DNA from: Herpetosiphonaceae bacterium
Lineage (GTDB): Bacteria; Chloroflexota; Chloroflexia; Chloroflexales; Herpetosiphonaceae
Reading direction: 5' to 3'
Length of the DNA stretch: 43,133 nt
Assembly: GCA_013538855.1 (NCBI GenBank)
Contig: JABXJS010000050.1
Coordinates: 1-43,133, forward strand
The position numbers and the translations under genes were made by a program. Of the stretch, positions 40,137 to 43,133 are shown in pieces; the stretch's first letter is position 1; the number at the start of each line of letters is the position of its first letter. The notes beneath the pieces were generated by a model. The model was not told the DNA's origin and searched no databases. It saw nothing but the letters and a program-made list of their open reading frames with translations.

Positions 40137-42968
40137 ATGCGTCTGGTGTTGGGGTTGCTGCTGCTGCCTGTGTTTCTGTATCTGCCTGGCTATCTCTGGG
40201 TGCGTGTGGCGCTGCGCTCAACCGACGTACTCAAGCAAACCTATGTCTGTGTTGCCGCCAGCACGATCTGGTCTGGCTGGCTGGCCCTAACGCTGGCCGA
40301 GCTAGGCTGGTTTGCGCTGCCCACAATGGTGGTCCTGACGCTGCTGTGCTGTGCTGTCGCGCTAGCTGTCGGCCAGCGCTGGGGCCTGGCTACCATCCAT
40401 CCAGAGCCACAGCCGCGCTGGGAGCTGTGGGCGTATGGCGCGATCTTGGTCCTGTTTGCGTTGTGTGTATCACGGCCGTTCGAAACCGTGCTTGGCGGCC
40501 GCGACGCCGGCGTGTATCCCAATACCGGCTATGCGATCGCCCGCACTGGCGGCATTGTGCAGCACGAGCCACTGATCGCCGAGATCGGCGCAGCGCTCGC
40601 TAGCCCCGATCCAGCTATCCGCGAGCCAGCCGAGCAGGTCTACTCGAATTTTCTTGGCAATCAGGGCAAGGAGCGCTTTATTGCCACGCGCTTCACCCAG
40701 TCGGGCTTCTTTATTAATGAGGGCGAGGCGAGCCAAGGGCGCGTTGTGCCGCAGTTCTTTCATCTGTACCCAGCCTGGATTGCTCTCTGGACAAGCCTGT
40801 TTGGTCTGCATGGCGGTTTGTTGGCCACTGGTCTGCTGGGCCTGCTGGCTGTGTGGGGCATTGCACTGACCGCTCGGCAGCTGTTGCCAGGGCGGCGAGG
40901 TCGGCTCGCTGGGCTGACGGCGCTGCTGTTGCTCGCCTTCAACACGCTGCAAATCTGGTTTAGCCGCTACACAACATCTGATATTAATGCGCAAATGCTG
41001 CTCTGGACTGGGCTAGCGCTGTGGGCTACATGGCTTGGCCTGCCCGCATCTGCACGCAGCCGCCGCAGCGATGTGCTCTTCGGCGGTCTGATCGGGCTGT
41101 CCATTGGCCAGCTGGTGCTTACGCGCATCGATTTTTTTTGGGGCGTTGGGCCATACTTGCTGCTGCTGCTGTGGGTCTGGATAAGCCATCGCTGGCAGCG
41201 GGGCTACACCGCACTCGCGCTGATGCTGCTGGCGATGCTGGCGCAAGGTGTGGCGCACATTATTCTGATCTCACGCGCTTACTTTTTCGACACCGCCTTT
41301 GCCAAGCTGCAAGATACCTCGGCGCTGGTGTCGCGCATCGCCATTTATTTCTACACACCGAAGCTGCAGGAGGTCTGGCGCACCAACAATCGCGCGCACG
41401 CGATCTACTTCAATCAGCCACGCCTCCTGCTGGAGATCGCCGCGCTTGGTCTGCTGCTTGGTGGTTTGTGGGCGTTATGGCGCTGGCCTAGGCTGCTGCG
41501 GCAGCTAGAGACCTGGGGGCAGCGTTGGTTTAGATGGACAGCGCTTGGGTTAAGCCTCTGCATCGGCGTGCTGATCTTCTACGCGTACGCTATTCGTCCG
41601 CAAATCCTCTCCTGGGCCGTGGTGACTCAGCCATGGGCGCATCGGAGTGTGTGGGAGAGCTTCATCGGTGCGCCCATCCCGCTGCCCGCTGATGCCCCCA
41701 ACGAGCAGCAGCAGCGCGTGGTTGTGCTGGCTAATCTGGTGCGGCTTGGCTGGTACCTCTCGCCGCTCGGTGTGCTGCTGGGCGGCGCAGGGCTGGTCGG
41801 CTGGATCGCCCGTGATCTCAATCGGCGCTCGGCGCTGGTGCTGCTGATCGCTGTGGCCTATGGCGGCTTTTATATCCGCGACACCTACGGCACGGCCGAG
41901 CAGACCTACATTTACATTGCCCGGCGCTTCTTATCTGGCGCGCTGCCAGCCTTTACGCTTGGCAGCGCCTGGCTTGTGAGCGCCTGGCTCACCGCCCGTC
42001 GTCGCTGGCTTCAGCTTGTTGGTGCTGGATCACTTGCGCTGCTGCTGCTGTTTTTGGTCGGCACTGGCTGGCGCGCTGTGCGCCACGTCGAGTATGCCGG
42101 GGCGCTCGACACACTAGCGGCGTTTGCCGACCAGATTGAGCCAAACGCTGTCGTGATTATGCGCGGCGGTGATCGCGATGCACCCTCCAATGTAGCTACG
42201 CCGCTGCGCTATACCTTTAACCGCGATGTGCTGGTGGCCTACAGCCCCAATCCGCTGCTCTATCGCGACCTGCTAGCAGCGCAGATTGAGCGCTGGGAGA
42301 CTGAGGGACGGCCAGTCTATCTGCTGCTTGGCTCGAACGGCGGTGTGCTGAACTTCCCTGGCTGGGAGCCGGTGGATCGCGGACTATTCGAGATGGACCT
42401 GCCAGAGTGGCAGCAGCTCCAAAATCAAAAGCCTTTCACCTATGGCTGGATTCATTTTAACTATCGGCTTTATGCGCTAGAGCCAGCCGCGCCGCAGCTC
42501 AGCCAAGCGCCGGTTGAGCTGGCGCTGACCGACTATCGCTGGCAGCTGCGCGGCTTCTACCCGCCCGAGACAGATCGCTTAGGCCAGCAGTATGCCTGGA
42601 CTGATGGAGCCGCCGCGCTGATCCTTCCGCCGCGTGCGGTTTCATCAACCTTGGAGCTTGAGCTGGGGTTAGGCAGCGCGCTGCCGCCCTCACTGACCTC
42701 CCAGCCAGTAGCGATTTGTCCACAGCTGATCGCGCTTAACCAAACAACGCTTAACCTTCCCTGTCAGAGTGTCGCTAGCCAGCAGCCGCAGGCATACCGG
42801 TGGCAGTTGCCGCCTTTGCCTGCTAGCGGCGGAGCCTGGCAGGTCAGCTTGCCAAGCCGCACATGGGTGCCAAATGCCTACGTCAACGAGTACCCAACGC
42901 CACCGAACGATGGCCGCGCCCTGGGGGTGCAGTGGACCGGCGGGCGCTGGATTCCCGCCGCCCCTTAA
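40137..42968 (+). CDS. Large polytopic membrane protein, probable GT-C-type glycosyltransferase
   Basis: A 943-residue integral membrane protein with about twelve helices in residues 1-640 and a soluble C-terminal domain (about 650-943). The first extracytoplasmic loop contains GGRDAGVYPNT with Asp123, the position and style of the catalytic Asp in GT-C enzymes such as the GT39/ArnT/PMT groups, which use polyprenyl-phosphate sugars. Another family-like feature is FSRYTTSDINAQMLLW in a luminal loop. The C-terminal part has beta-rich repeats but no known domain that I recognise. The acceptor is unknown; cell-envelope glycan or glycoprotein synthesis is likely. The start at 40137 follows GAGG; codon use matches its neighbours. 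Confidence 0.75.
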   Translation: MRLVLGLLLLPVFLYLPGYLWVRVALRSTDVLKQTYVCVAASTIWSGWLALTLAELGWFALPTMVVLTLLCCAVALAVGQRWGLATIHPEPQPRWELWAYGAILVLFALCVSRPFETVLGGRDAGVYPNTGYAIARTGGIVQHEPLIAEIGAALASPDPAIREPAEQVYSNFLGNQGKERFIATRFTQSGFFINEGEASQGRVVPQFFHLYPAWIALWTSLFGLHGGLLATGLLGLLAVWGIALTARQLLPGRRGRLAGLTALLLLAFNTLQIWFSRYTTSDINAQMLLWTGLALWATWLGLPASARSRRSDVLFGGLIGLSIGQLVLTRIDFFWGVGPYLLLLLWVWISHRWQRGYTALALMLLAMLAQGVAHIILISRAYFFDTAFAKLQDTSALVSRIAIYFYTPKLQEVWRTNNRAHAIYFNQPRLLLEIAALGLLLGGLWALWRWPRLLRQLETWGQRWFRWTALGLSLCIGVLIFYAYAIRPQILSWAVVTQPWAHRSVWESFIGAPIPLPADAPNEQQQRVVVLANLVRLGWYLSPLGVLLGGAGLVGWIARDLNRRSALVLLIAVAYGGFYIRDTYGTAEQTYIYIARRFLSGALPAFTLGSAWLVSAWLTARRRWLQLVGAGSLALLLLFLVGTGWRAVRHVEYAGALDTLAAFADQIEPNAVVIMRGGDRDAPSNVATPLRYTFNRDVLVAYSPNPLLYRDLLAAQIERWETEGRPVYLLLGSNGGVLNFPGWEPVDRGLFEMDLPEWQQLQNQKPFTYGWIHFNYRLYALEPAAPQLSQAPVELALTDYRWQLRGFYPPETDRLGQQYAWTDGAAALILPPRAVSSTLELELGLGSALPPSLTSQPVAICPQLIALNQTTLNLPCQSVASQQPQAYRWQLPPLPASGGAWQVSLPSRTWVPNAYVNEYPTPPNDGRALGVQWTGGRWIPAAP

Positions 42969-43133
42969 GCGCTGGACAAACGATTAAGAAAAAATTTGGT
43001 ACTATCGCACTATGGGGAATTACGTCAATAACTTGTATACTCAGTAGATCACAGGACTCCCTGGGGCCAGGGTAAACGGTGTGGCGGCCGAATCGTGCGG
43101 TATCCTTTGTGGTGCCAACCAAGAAAGGAACCG
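42969..43133 (+). other. Upstream region of a gene beyond the window
   Basis: A TATACT at 43036-43041, an inverted repeat CCCTGG (43059-43064) with CCAGGG (43067-43072), and AGAAAGGAA at the very end, which looks like a ribosome binding site for a plus-strand gene starting just past the edge. The -35 is not evident. No hairpin terminator for the preceding gene is seen. Confidence 0.4.

Overview
The window looks like chromosomal DNA of a free-living bacterium of the Chloroflexota, most likely class Chloroflexia (Chloroflexus/Roseiflexus/Herpetosiphon relatives). This is inferred from the gene mix: type 2 IPP isomerase, Rex, paired PstB proteins, an EtfD/Hdr-like Fe-S membrane protein, VanW and DUF92 proteins, and GC-rich codon use. 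It does not come from a marker-gene comparison. Most genes are housekeeping or regulatory. There is no phage, insertion sequence, CRISPR array, rRNA or tRNA that I could recognise. Nearly every gene has a clear GGAGG-type ribosome binding site, and I used these to trim several over-long reading frames.

Layout. 0.2-4.6 kb (minus): lipoprotein sortase, UvrD/PcrA helicase, RecF. 4.8-7.6 kb (minus): a probable operon of a NYN/PIN ribonuclease-like protein, type 2 isopentenyl-diphosphate isomerase and an alpha/beta hydrolase. 7.6-8.35 kb: a non-coding block of about six 96-bp tandem repeats, an AT-rich patch and five helically phased GTGGA repeats, followed by an MscS channel. 9.2-12.7 kb (minus): Rex with an operator-like palindrome at its promoter, an AI-2E family permease, a Fur-family regulator and DprA. 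13-16.6 kb (plus): a large hybrid histidine kinase and a 69-residue membrane protein. 16.6-18.5 kb (minus): HisB, a SAM methyltransferase and a helical sensor-like protein. 18.7-22.3 kb (minus): two half-ABC exporters that look like an asymmetric heterodimer. 22.6-27.8 kb (plus): recA, recX, a DUF92 membrane protein and an EtfD-like Fe-S membrane oxidoreductase. 28-30 kb (minus): a DUF3592 protein and a tandem thioredoxin. 30-33.2 kb (plus): a VanW protein and a second AI-2E permease. 33.3-39.5 kb (minus): an HD-domain protein, then the phosphate uptake operon pstS-pstC-pstA-pstB-pstB-phoU under a PhoP-box-like promoter. 39.7-43 kb: a small hypothetical protein and a 943-residue GT-C-like membrane protein.

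Themes. DNA repair and recombination genes are frequent (uvrD/pcrA, recF, dprA, recA, recX). LexA-box-like sequences of the Gram-positive type occur at recA and, with a perfect core, upstream of the tandem thioredoxin. Redox control (Rex), electron transfer from beta-oxidation (EtfD-like) and phosphate starvation control (Pst/PhoU) are the other physiological threads. The signals least explained by the genes are all non-coding: the 96-bp repeat block with its adjacent phased repeats, a run of three hairpins sharing an ACC(G/A)TGG loop near 28 kb, and a family of long perfect hairpins without T-tracts downstream of genes.
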